64,000 nucleotides of DNA, taken from assembly GCA_946811185.2 (NCBI GenBank), contig OX328103.1:2232001-2296000 (forward strand). The letters run 5' to 3'. Of the stretch, positions 33,115 through 41,851 are shown in pieces. Every line of letters starts with the position of its first letter. The stretch's first letter is position 1. A program made the translations under genes and the position numbers. Source of the DNA: Hippopus hippopus (taxonomy: Eukaryota > Mollusca > Bivalvia > Cardiida > Cardiidae). Below the pieces are notes generated by a model. It did no database searches. It saw nothing but the letters and a program-made list of their open reading frames with translations, and was not told the DNA's origin.

Positions 33115-33270
33115 ATTCGCCTCTCATTAAAAATGCATGAGAAAATGTCGATATTCTTACAAAATAGGTCGCTTTCCGCTGATTAAAATGCGTGATGTCT
33201 GGCGCGATTGTATAGAATCGTCTGCAGAAATTCAGACAAAGCATTCGCCTCTCATTAAAAATGCATGGAA
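32938..33270 (+). repeat. 128-bp tandem repeat in left TIR
   Basis: Units start GATGTCTGGCGCGATTGTAT at 32938, 33066 and 33194, exactly 128 bp apart. The left arm has about 2.6 units, the right about 1.4, so the array extends past the shared TIR on the left. Confidence 0.9.
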
Positions 33271-33307
33271 TTTATAAACACTTTATCAAACGCTTTTGTC
33301 TGTTAAC

Positions 33308-33318
33308 TATATAAAAGG
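33308..33318 (+). promoter_or_regulatory. TATA box before the 33333/33390 ORF
   Basis: TATATAAAAGG. Initiation ~30 bp downstream would fall at about 33338, past the ATG at 33333, favouring the in-frame ATG at 33390. Confidence 0.6.
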
Positions 33319-33332
33319 CAAACGTTTTGTAG

Positions 33333-33677
33333 ATGAATGTACATTTTCGGAGGAATGTGAGAGTCTGTTATGTGATAGTTATTTTCAAAATGAACATTTT
33401 AATATCAGATCATACTTATGAAAAGCATTTGTATAACATATCCTATACAGGAGTTTCTTTTTTTTTCAGTAAAACTGTCTTGCTTAATGCAGTTCAGCTG
33501 TGTTTGGATTCTCCTGACAGGCAATATACTGTTGGAAGAAGAGTATATTTTCTAAAGCAATTTAGTTTTTACATAGGGGTTCTAGGTATCAATAAACAAT
33601 TAAGTAATAAAGTAAAAGTTGTGTGCGTTAGAAATGGCACAAAGTTTATTGTTGTAACAGCGTTTCCAGATCATTGA
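33333..33677 (+). CDS. small Polinton ORF of unknown function
   Basis: A 114-aa ORF, or 95 aa if it starts at M20 (33390), which the TATA box position favours. The second half has a regular pattern: a helix-like VLLNAVQLCLDSP, then strands YFLKQFSFYIGV, VKVVCVRNG and a terminal IVVTAFPDH. The final strand motif (hydrophobics then TAFP) reminds me of small RNase-type or RelE-like folds, but no catalytic residues can be assigned and I do not name a family. A TTTTTTTTCAG just before SKTVLL could be a splice acceptor, so the N terminus is uncertain. Confidence 0.5.
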   Translation: MNVHFRRNVRVCYVIVIFKMNILISDHTYEKHLYNISYTGVSFFFSKTVLLNAVQLCLDSPDRQYTVGRRVYFLKQFSFYIGVLGINKQLSNKVKVVCVRNGTKFIVVTAFPDH

Positions 33678-34076
33678 TGTTGGAACCTCGATTATAGAAA
33701 GGTAAGTCCGTTTTACTTCACTTGTTTGTAAACGCTTATAACTCGTTACCATACAAACCCTGGTTTTTACGGTAGTGAGGTAAAAGACTGAAAATTTAAC
33801 CGGAACGGGGAGAAAATGAAAGCGTACAGGGGGAAAAGAAGAAAGGTTCTCAATGTGCACAATGAAAATCTGCAGTAAATATGATAGTAAAATATGAATC
33901 GACCTACCTTTAAAGCGTTGTAATCTATTCCTTTTTACAATATAAAAACATATACACAGTTTTCCCGACACACACCCACACAAACACACATAAACACTAT
34001 TTTAGCGAATTACAGGATTTTCTTTTTACATACATACATGTATTAACACAATTTCACATTTTGACCTACACTTGAA

Positions 34077-34715
34077 TTATTGTATATTTGATCCCGTGAT
34101 TGAAACCACGGGCATTTCTTTTGATCTATTTGTGACAAATAAGTTTGCAGCAGCCATGAGACATGCGGTTGTTGTGAACCAAAAATTGTTATGTCCATTC
34201 CCAATTGGCAATATTGCATGTCCCATCTCGTGTATAATTGTTCCGGCACACTGTCTTTTTGAGTTCATATTGCCACAAAAAATGTGTATTTCATTAAATT
34301 CAGGACCAGCATACTTTGTGAAGCCATTATCATTCGAATCTTTTTCAGGGTGTAAATAAATGTGTAATTGTTTTTTATCTGTACTTCTTGTATGTAGACA
34401 GAACATTAATTGAGCTATAAGTTCTTTGCTATATTTTACAAACGCATCATAGGAGTTCTGTTCAATTAAAGCATCGAAAAAAGAATTAACCCTACAGATC
34501 ATTACTTGGCATCGTTTATCAGTGAACTTGGGTGGTTGGTAGGTGATGTCTTCTTTCACCCATTGTGACCCTGAAAAGTGAAATAAAGAGACTCGCATCT
34601 CTTTGCACTTGAATGGTCCTATCCCTGTTGTTAAAAGAAAACGTAAAGCTTCTATAAGGTTAATGTCTATCGCATGAAACATAACTATAATTTCCAGTAA
34701 ATTTAGAATATCCAT
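34077..34715 (-). CDS. WLM/SprT-like zinc metalloprotease
   Basis: A 212-aa ORF with HEMGH at residues 162-166 (H162, E163, H166) and a further histidine H175 in GHNNFW. The HExxH...H-x-x-F(W) arrangement resembles the Wss1/SprT-type proteases that digest DNA-protein crosslinks; the x8 spacing to the third ligand is intermediate between the two groups. The N-terminal ~60 residues are hydrophobic and show no domain I know. It is the only gene read outwards in the left arm. Polintons replicate by protein priming, so their 5' ends should carry a covalent protein. A protease acting on that link, or on virion proteins in place of the missing adenain-like enzyme, are both possible roles (inference). 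Zincin assignment is strong; subfamily and role are uncertain. Confidence 0.75.
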   Translation of the reverse strand: MDILNLLEIIVMFHAIDINLIEALRFLLTTGIGPFKCKEMRVSLFHFSGSQWVKEDITYQPPKFTDKRCQVMICRVNSFFDALIEQNSYDAFVKYSKELIAQLMFCLHTRSTDKKQLHIYLHPEKDSNDNGFTKYAGPEFNEIHIFCGNMNSKRQCAGTIIHEMGHAILPIGNGHNNFWFTTTACLMAAANLFVTNRSKEMPVVSITGSNIQ

Positions 34716-35065
34716 CCTTCAGTTTCAGTAAAAAGAAGAGGTGCCCAAAATTGAAATAAATATGCTGAAACAAACTTCGTCAATTTTTCTTTTCGAAATC
34801 CTCGATTTAACAATGTGCTACTTTTGTGCAACCAGACACTGTTTGATATTAAATCTAAAGTGACTTTTCCGTTTTGAAAAATTTAAAACATCTGCAGAAA
34901 AACACCTGGCTTTTAATTTTTGCATATATATGAACGTGTAAGTCTAATTTGTAACAATTGTTTACCTAATGTTACAAATTGCAATCAAGTTTTGAGTGAT
35001 AAAATCTTTTTGAATTTACGCCGAACGTCGATTTTCAACTTTTATCTCTATATGAGATAATTTGT
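34716..35065. other. Polinton spacer, no gene
   Basis: AT-rich spacer between the metalloprotease start and the 226-bp array; nothing recognised. A shorter gap of the same kind lies at 33678-34076. Confidence 0.5.
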
Positions 35066-36345
35066 CAGATAAAATGTCATTGAGCATGTTCTTATCATCT
35101 ATGATCAAATTCGAAAGTGAATTTCGTTTAAAACACGACAAAAACATCCATTTTTTGACCAAAGAAATGACTTTAGCGGATGCCTTTTACCCCGATTTCA
35201 TATATTGCATTCCATACAAGTGTTGCTGTATGTCATTTTAAATTAAGAAAAAAAAAAAAAAAATAGGTATAAAGGTATTAGAGATCACTTGTCAGATAAA
35301 ATGTCATTGAGCCTGTTCTTATCATCTATGATCAAATTCGAAAGTGAATTTCGTTTAAAACACGACAAAATCCATTTTCTGACTACAGAAATGACTTCAG
35401 CGGGTGTCTTTTACCCCGATTTCATATATTACATTACATACTGCTGTCGCTATATTTCATTTTAAATCAAGAAATAAAAAAAATTCAAATTAGGTATAAA
35501 GGTATTGGAGATCACTTGTCAGATAAAATGTCATTGAGCCTGTTCTTATCATCTATGATCAAATTCGAAAGTAAATTTCGTTTAAAACACGACAAAATCC
35601 ATTTTCTGACTACAGAAATGACTTCAGCTGATTTCTTTTACCCCGATTCCATATATTACATTACATACTGCTGTCGCTATATTTCATTTTAAATCAAGAA
35701 ATAAAAATTTTCAAATTAAGTATAAAGGTATTGGAGATCACTTGTCAGATAAAATGTCATTGAGCCTGTTCTTATCATCTATGATCAAATTCGAAAGTGA
35801 ATTTCGTTTAAAACACGACAAAATCCATTTTCTGACTACAGAAATGACTTCAACGGGTGCCTTTTACCCCGATTCCATATATTACATTACATACTGCTGT
35901 CGCTATATTTCATTTTAAATCAAGAAATAAAAATTTTCAAATTAGGTATAAAGGTATTGGAGATCACTTATTAGATAAAATGTCATTGAGCCTGTTCTTA
36001 TCATCTATGATCAAATTCGAAAGTAAATTTCGTTTAAAACACGACAAAATCCATTTTCTGACTACAGAAATGACTTCAGCGGATGTCTTTTACCCCGATT
36101 TCATATATTACATTACATACTACTGTCGCTATATTTCATTTTAAATCAAGAAATAAAAATTTTCAAATTAGGTATGAAGGTATTGGAGATAACTTGTTAG
36201 ATAAAATGTCATTGAGGCTGTTCTTATCATCTATGATCAAATTCGAAAGTAAATTTCACTTAAAACACGATAAAATCCATTTTCTGACTAAAGAAATGAC
36301 TTCAGCGGGTGCCTTTTACCCCGATTTCATATATTGTATGCCTGT
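35066..36345 (+). repeat. 226-bp tandem array upstream of PolB
   Basis: Six units starting (C/T)AGATAAAATGTCATTGAG at 35066, 35293, 35520, 35746, 35972 and 36198, period 226-227 bp. Each contains CTTATCATCTATGATCAAATTCGA and TTTTACCCCGATTYCATATAT. Partial ORFs through the units (90-95 aa) reflect the repetition. A regulatory or replication role is possible but unproven. Confidence 0.9.
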
Positions 36346-36399
36346 ATTAAATTAGTATATCTAAAAATAGCTCTTTCTCAAAACGAGGCTAATGGAGAG

Positions 36400-36407
36400 T
36401 ATATAAG
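36400..36407 (+). promoter_or_regulatory. TATA box of PolB gene
   Basis: TATATAAG 60 bp before the PolB ATG, leaving a ~30-nt leader. A CTGTTTTCAG just before the ATG may be incidental. Confidence 0.65.
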
Positions 36408-36459
36408 AAGACACACTCGGTAACATACCTATTCTGTTTTCAGATTTCAATCGAGCAAC

Positions 36460-39400
36460 ATGGACGCTGTGGCTGAAATAATGGACGTTATGATAATCTC
36501 TTATACGGATCCGGATGAGCTTATGGACTTTGCAACGACCATGGGGATCCAGGATTCCGTGTCTGTAAGACTTAGACTTTTCCAGCTGAGACAACAGGAA
36601 TATGATAATGAGTTTATCGAAGAACAAATGGACTTGGTGCTGCAAACCCTAGGTGGACGTATCCAGACTCCGGTTACTTTTAACGAGGAGGACATGGTCG
36701 TATCGCTAGAGTATGTACAAATACAGGAGGAAATTGATGGAGCTGTCAAAGCCCTTCTTTTTGATGACGATATGAACGAGACAGCAAGGTTGTGTTTGGA
36801 AGATGGTGATTGGGACGATCCATTTGTTCAGACAGGGGGAGGGGAAGAGCCACGGGCGGGACCCTCCGGTCTACAGAACGATCTTTTTGATGACGATATG
36901 AACGAGACAGCAAGGTTGTGTTTGGAAGATGGTGATTGGGACGATCCATTTGTTCAGACAGGGGAAGGGGAAGAGCCACGGGCGGGACCCTCCGGTCTAC
37001 AGAACGACAACAAACTGAAATACACAATGAGAAAGAAGGACACCCGCACATATGCCAAAAATGCAGCAATAGATACAACATATCAAGTAAAATTGGATGA
37101 GCAGTACAATGGTCAGCGGTTAATAGACGTGAGGCAGGGACTTCATGACATGATCCAGGCAGCCCTTAACGAGGCCCGAGGACACCTACAGGGGAATGAT
37201 CTAGGTCGTGTCGTGATATATCACGATGCTTTGCACAACCCTGTTGTCGTCCCTTTACAGAAGTGGGATACCCTTGACGCTAATAGAGTTATGGAGATCC
37301 TCGAAAAGGTACTCAATAGTAACCAGGAACTTTCGATCGATGAGACCTTTGATATAATAATAGGGACCATTGACCTACCTAAAGGAGGCAAGCGAAAACA
37401 TATCATACGTATTAAAGGTGAAAACACTTCATTGGATTTAAAACGCTCGGTAGTGACTATTGAGAATGAAGATAAAATGTGTATGGCAAGGGCCATTGGA
37501 GTCAGCTGGGCAAAATTAAAGAGGTGTACCAAGGAAGAATGGGAGGAGGTAACGAAAAACAGACAGGGAAAAAGTAGCTTGGAGTTGGTTTTAGAATATC
37601 AAAAAGTCCCCTTGTCTTACTATAACGACCTTGTCAAAAAGAAGAAGAAACACCAAGGACAGCTGGCAAGGGCTCTGTGTAAGATGGCAGGCGTACCCAT
37701 AGACCGAACAGCTAGTCTCAACGATGTGGAGGCATTTGAGGAAATCCTAGGAGTACGCGTGATGGTCATCAGCGCTCGCCTAGGCAATAAATTTATTACT
37801 GGTCCTAGCAGTGACGGGCGTCCCTGTATCTACGTGTACTTGGTGGACGACGACCACTTTCATGCCATAACAAACATCACTGGGTTTTTTAGCGACTCCT
37901 ATTTTTGTGAAAAATGTCTCAAACACTATAGTAATAGGGAATATCACCAGTGTGCAGAAAAATGTATAGTGTGCAAGAGGGACCACTGCCCTAAAACGAA
38001 CAAGACTCTGAGGTGCACAGATTGTAACATGGACTGTAGGTCAGATGATTGTTACAAACAACACAAGAAAGTACCCTTACACAAAAATGGAAGGAGAAAA
38101 GGTCAACCCAGTGGGCCTTCCCAGTGTGAAAAGTGGTGGAGGTGTTTCAGGTGTTACAAGGTACTAAGGACGGACATAAGGAAGAAGGAGGACCATGTAT
38201 GTGGGGAATACTTTTGTAAGACTTGTAAAAAGTATGTGTTGGACGATCATCAGTGTTATTTAAGAGCGAAAGAATGTAAGGACAAGTTTATACCTAAATA
38301 TATATTTTTTGATTTTGAGTGTAGTCAGGATGATATGAGTGAGTGCGAGAATGGATACATACCGCAAAAGAAAATAGAATGCGCAGATTGTCAACCATCA
38401 CAGGTATGTAAGTCTTGTTCTAAGTGTAAAAACTGCAACACGTCATGGTGCGGTAGAACTACGCATCGTCCCAACTTTGTCTTAGCTCATTCGGTATGCC
38501 CAAAATGTATTGACAATGAATTGACTGCCAAATCAGTATGTAAGAGATGCGGTAGCCGTTGTAAAAAATGTCAAAAAAATCTGGATGAGAAAGATTTGGG
38601 ACCTTGTCCAGGGACATGTGGCTTTAGAGAAGTCACTTTCCAGGGACATGATACTGCTGAACAGTTTGGGCAATGGTTATTTACGGAACAACACGAGTAC
38701 TGCAAGGTGGTTGCTCATAACATGAAAGGTTATGACGGTTACTTTCTGCTAGAGTACCTCGTTGATCAGTCATTACGGCCAGACAAAATTATTTACAACG
38801 GGTCCAAGATAATGTACATGACAGTAGAGCGAGACTTACATATCAAGGTAATAGACAGTCTTAACTTCTTACCCATGAAACTGTCAGCATTACCCAAAGC
38901 ATTTGGTTTACATGAATTGAAAAAAGGGTGGTTCCCACATTATTTTAATACCAGAGAGAATCAAAATTATGTTGGGCCCTACCCTGATGCTAAAGATTAT
39001 GGTTACGATTTCATGGGTGAGAAAGAAAGAAGCGAGTTAGTAGAGTGGTTGAAACAGAGACAGTGTGAAGTTTTTGATTTTAGAAAAGAGATGTTAGAAT
39101 ATTGTAGAAGTGATGTTGATATATTGAGACAAGCATGTTTGAAATTTAGATATTTGTTAATGAATGCAACGGGAGAAGAAAAAGAGGTCATAAATGGAAA
39201 GGGAAAGACTGAAAAAAGGTGGTTTGGGGCCGTAGATCCTTTCGACAGTGTTACGATTGCATCAGTATGCATGAATGTGTTTAGAAGTAAATTTCTAGAA
39301 GAAAAGTGGAAGGTACAATTGTATTGCACTGATGAATGGATCCCAGCCAAACTATGTGAGGGAGTATTGTATGTACTGGTGAAAGATGAATGGGTGAGTG

Positions 39401-41235
39401 CAGCAAAATTGAAAGTCAAGGGTAAAGAATTTGTAAGCACCCCGATAGCAAAGATTCCTCCCAGTGGATACAAAGAACAATACAGTAAGGTGTCAATTCA
39501 GTGGTTAGAGTGGCGAGCGCTTACAGACCATGTACACATTCAGCATGCACTGAATGAAGGTGAAAAAAAGATACCAGGAACACGATACAAATTAGATGGA
39601 TATTGTGAAGAAACACACACAGCATACGAGTACCACGGATGTGTGTTTCACGGATGCCCTGTGTGTTTCCCAGACAAACGAGAGGACACGTATCACCCCC
39701 TCACCAATCAATCACTGAATGAATTGTATGCTCTGACTCTAAAAAAGAAAGCATACCTCGAGCAATTAGGCATGAAGTATGTGTGTATTTGGGACCATGA
39801 CTTCAAAAAATTAAAGGACGAAAATGAAGAACTCAAAGAATGCATTGCACAATTAGATGTAGCTGACCGATTAGATCCAAGAGAGAGTTTCTTCGGAGGG
39901 CGCACTAATGCCAGTCAACTCTATTACAAAACCAAAGAACATGAACAGGTCAAATACGTAGACTTTACAAGTTTGTACCCTTGGGTGAACAAGTATTGTC
40001 GGTATCCCGTAGGTCACCCCAAAATCTTGACCAAAGACTTCGGGAAGCTTGAGGAGTATTTTGGTATTGCCAAAATAAAGACATTACCCCCGAGAGGGCT
40101 GTATCATCCAGTCCTCCCCTATAGATCAAATGGCAAACTGAAATTTCCTCTATGTCGTACCTGTGCGGATACCGAGAATCAAGATTCATGTACATGTTCT
40201 TCTGAAGACAGGGTTTTAATTGGCACGTGGTGCATCCCCGAGATAAAAACGGCTCTAAGACTGGGTTACACACTAGAAAAAATATATGAAGTATACCACT
40301 GGGAGGAAACAACACAGTATAATCCTGAGACGGGTGATGGGGGGTTATTCGCCAAGTATATCAACACGTTTTTGAAATTTAAGCAAGAGGCGAGTGGCCC
40401 TCCTGATTGGGTCAAAACGAAACAAGACATGACAAAATACATGGAAGATTATCATAAAAAAGAGGGTGTATTGCTGGATCAAAACAGCATTGTAAAAAAC
40501 CCTGGCAAAAGAGCTCTGGCCAAACTTTGTCTCAATAGCTTTTGGGGTAAGTTTGGACAGAGACTCAATATGCGTCAAACCAAAATATATCACGAGAGTC
40601 AAGCAAACTTATTTTTTCAAGTATTTTCTGATCCTACAAAAGAGCCTCTGAACTTTCATATACTCTCAAATGATATGATACAAATAGAGTGGATTTATAA
40701 ACATGACTTTCACCCCGAAGACAACGAAACAAACATTTACTTGGCGACCTTTACAACATGTTGGGCCCGATTAAAATTGTACAGTGTGCTCGAAAAGTTG
40801 AATAAAAGAGTGTTGTACTACGACACGGACTCTGTCATTTACGTGAGTAGACCCGGAGAGTTTGATCCTCCCTTAGGGGACTACTTGGGTGAGTTGACGG
40901 ATGAACTGGAGCAAGGAGAGCATATTGTAGAATTTGTGTCAGGAGGTCCAAAGAATTACGCATATAAGACCAGTACCAACGAGGAAACATGTAAGGTCAG
41001 AGGGTTTACTTTGAACTACACTAATAGCAAACTAATCAATTTTGAAGCCGTGAAAGCTATAGTAACAGATTCAAAAAGTAGTTCAAATATTGTTGTAACC
41101 AACCCATGTAAAATATGTAGAGACAAAAGAAAGAGGAAATTGTATAATAGAGAAGAAAAGAAAAGTTATCAAATGGTGTATACAAAGCGAAGGAAACTAG
41201 ACAATTATGACACTGTACCATATGGATATGACTGA
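36460..41235 (+). CDS. POLB: protein-primed family B DNA polymerase
   Basis: 1591-aa replicative polymerase of the element, expected to start synthesis from a protein primer. Exonuclease motifs: FFDFECS (D618, E620), AHNMKGYDGYF (D759), YCRSD (D885). Polymerase motifs: A DFTSLYP (D1168), B KLCLNSFWGKFG (K1355, N1359), C YYDTDS (D1455, D1457). A cysteine-rich block lies at about residues 487-600 and a second one between exo I and exo II. Residues about 1050-1110 (AYEYHGCVFHGCPVCFP, then the LKKKAYLEQLG stretch) match a segment conserved in Polinton polymerases, possibly nuclease-like. The N-terminal ~330 residues are acidic and poorly conserved and contain a 42-aa tandem duplication (DNA 36757-36882 and 36883-37008, one mismatch). 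Start fixed by TATA box and first ATG. Confidence 0.95.
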   Translation: MDAVAEIMDVMIISYTDPDELMDFATTMGIQDSVSVRLRLFQLRQQEYDNEFIEEQMDLVLQTLGGRIQTPVTFNEEDMVVSLEYVQIQEEIDGAVKALLFDDDMNETARLCLEDGDWDDPFVQTGGGEEPRAGPSGLQNDLFDDDMNETARLCLEDGDWDDPFVQTGEGEEPRAGPSGLQNDNKLKYTMRKKDTRTYAKNAAIDTTYQVKLDEQYNGQRLIDVRQGLHDMIQAALNEARGHLQGNDLGRVVIYHDALHNPVVVPLQKWDTLDANRVMEILEKVLNSNQELSIDETFDIIIGTIDLPKGGKRKHIIRIKGENTSLDLKRSVVTIENEDKMCMARAIGVSWAKLKRCTKEEWEEVTKNRQGKSSLELVLEYQKVPLSYYNDLVKKKKKHQGQLARALCKMAGVPIDRTASLNDVEAFEEILGVRVMVISARLGNKFITGPSSDGRPCIYVYLVDDDHFHAITNITGFFSDSYFCEKCLKHYSNREYHQCAEKCIVCKRDHCPKTNKTLRCTDCNMDCRSDDCYKQHKKVPLHKNGRRKGQPSGPSQCEKWWRCFRCYKVLRTDIRKKEDHVCGEYFCKTCKKYVLDDHQCYLRAKECKDKFIPKYIFFDFECSQDDMSECENGYIPQKKIECADCQPSQVCKSCSKCKNCNTSWCGRTTHRPNFVLAHSVCPKCIDNELTAKSVCKRCGSRCKKCQKNLDEKDLGPCPGTCGFREVTFQGHDTAEQFGQWLFTEQHEYCKVVAHNMKGYDGYFLLEYLVDQSLRPDKIIYNGSKIMYMTVERDLHIKVIDSLNFLPMKLSALPKAFGLHELKKGWFPHYFNTRENQNYVGPYPDAKDYGYDFMGEKERSELVEWLKQRQCEVFDFRKEMLEYCRSDVDILRQACLKFRYLLMNATGEEKEVINGKGKTEKRWFGAVDPFDSVTIASVCMNVFRSKFLEEKWKVQLYCTDEWIPAKLCEGVLYVLVKDEWVSAAKLKVKGKEFVSTPIAKIPPSGYKEQYSKVSIQWLEWRALTDHVHIQHALNEGEKKIPGTRYKLDGYCEETHTAYEYHGCVFHGCPVCFPDKREDTYHPLTNQSLNELYALTLKKKAYLEQLGMKYVCIWDHDFKKLKDENEELKECIAQLDVADRLDPRESFFGGRTNASQLYYKTKEHEQVKYVDFTSLYPWVNKYCRYPVGHPKILTKDFGKLEEYFGIAKIKTLPPRGLYHPVLPYRSNGKLKFPLCRTCADTENQDSCTCSSEDRVLIGTWCIPEIKTALRLGYTLEKIYEVYHWEETTQYNPETGDGGLFAKYINTFLKFKQEASGPPDWVKTKQDMTKYMEDYHKKEGVLLDQNSIVKNPGKRALAKLCLNSFWGKFGQRLNMRQTKIYHESQANLFFQVFSDPTKEPLNFHILSNDMIQIEWIYKHDFHPEDNETNIYLATFTTCWARLKLYSVLEKLNKRVLYYDTDSVIYVSRPGEFDPPLGDYLGELTDELEQGEHIVEFVSGGPKNYAYKTSTNEETCKVRGFTLNYTNSKLINFEAVKAIVTDSKSSSNIVVTNPCKICRDKRKRKLYNREEKKSYQMVYTKRRKLDNYDTVPYGYD
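36757..37008 (+). repeat. 126-bp in-frame duplication in PolB
   Basis: Two adjacent 126-bp copies encoding FDDDMNETARLCLEDGDWDD and onward to GPSGLQN. One base differs (GGA versus GAA), so the duplication is recent. Confidence 0.95.
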
Positions 41236-41274
41236 TGTAATTTTTTTTTTTGTTCGTGGGTTGTTCAATGTCAA

Positions 41275-41475
41275 TCATTTTTCAAAAAAAGGTGTTAGTC
41301 ATTTTTCAAAAAGTGTCACTCATTTTTCAAAAAGTGTCACTCGTTTTTACGTTTTTATACTTTTACAGGTAAATTCCCATAGGGTCTGTTTCAAAAAGTG
41401 TCACTCATTTTCCTAAAAGTGTCACTCATTTTCAAAAAAGTGTCACTCATTTTCTTAAAAGTGTCGCTTATTTTT
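41275..41475 (+). repeat. GTGTCACTCA short repeat cluster
   Basis: About seven copies of TTTTTCAAAAAGTGTCACTC (about 20 bp) in two blocks, 41275-41348 and 41390-41475, between the PolB stop and the next gene. Could bind a factor or act in the 3' UTR; not a known terminator. Confidence 0.85.
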
Positions 41476-41531
41476 CTAGATACCAACTGTTGTTTATTTT
41501 ATTTGTTAACGTGATAATTGTATTGCTTATA

Positions 41532-41537
41532 AATAAA
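41532..41537 (+). terminator. candidate poly(A) signal for PolB
   Basis: AATAAA, about 300 bp after the PolB stop and just before the next ORF. Confidence 0.45.
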
Positions 41538-41590
41538 AAATTGTAAGAATGAGTTTCTTTTTGTGTTTTGAGTTAATCTAACGTAAGAAT

Positions 41591-41851
41591 ATGACAGAAA
41601 CTCCCGAAAAAGAAACGTTTTTACATTTCCCTAAACCTGACGAAGAAAGCCATAGTGACAAGTGGCATTTACTGGGCACCCGTGTCCCCCAAGCAGAGAT
41701 TGTCTACTTTTGTCAGATGATCATAGTGTACATCATTATTATTACGTCCATCATTAACCTATCAGTGCAAAACGGGTCGACCGAGCTTTGGGTATCACTC
41801 TTGAGTAGCAGTATCGGGTACGCTTTGCCTAACCCTAGACTTAAAAAATAA
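41591..41851 (+). CDS. small membrane protein
   Basis: 86 aa. A charged, proline-containing N terminus (~35 residues) is followed by a strong hydrophobic helix (VYFCQMIIVYIIIITSIINL) and a weaker second one (ELWVSLLSSSIGYAL). Starts ATG after CGTAAGAAT. The stop overlaps the ATPase start as TAATG, which implies co-expression with packaging. Function unknown; a virion membrane or packaging-anchor role is a guess from position. Confidence 0.7.
   Translation: MTETPEKETFLHFPKPDEESHSDKWHLLGTRVPQAEIVYFCQMIIVYIIIITSIINLSVQNGSTELWVSLLSSSIGYALPNPRLKK

Noticed and set aside
33600..33989. 129-aa minus-strand ORF inside the Polinton, considered as a possible missing protease
   Set aside because: No catalytic His, Asp/Glu and Cys pattern of adenain-like enzymes; overlaps the 33333 ORF antisense and a CA-rich tract.
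35066..36345. Regular repeats suggesting a CRISPR-like array or a repeated protein
   Set aside because: Units are contiguous 226-bp repeats without spacers, in a eukaryotic element; ORFs through them break in several units.
39003..39473. 156-aa minus-strand ORF within PolB
   Set aside because: Antisense shadow of the polymerase gene; no independent features.
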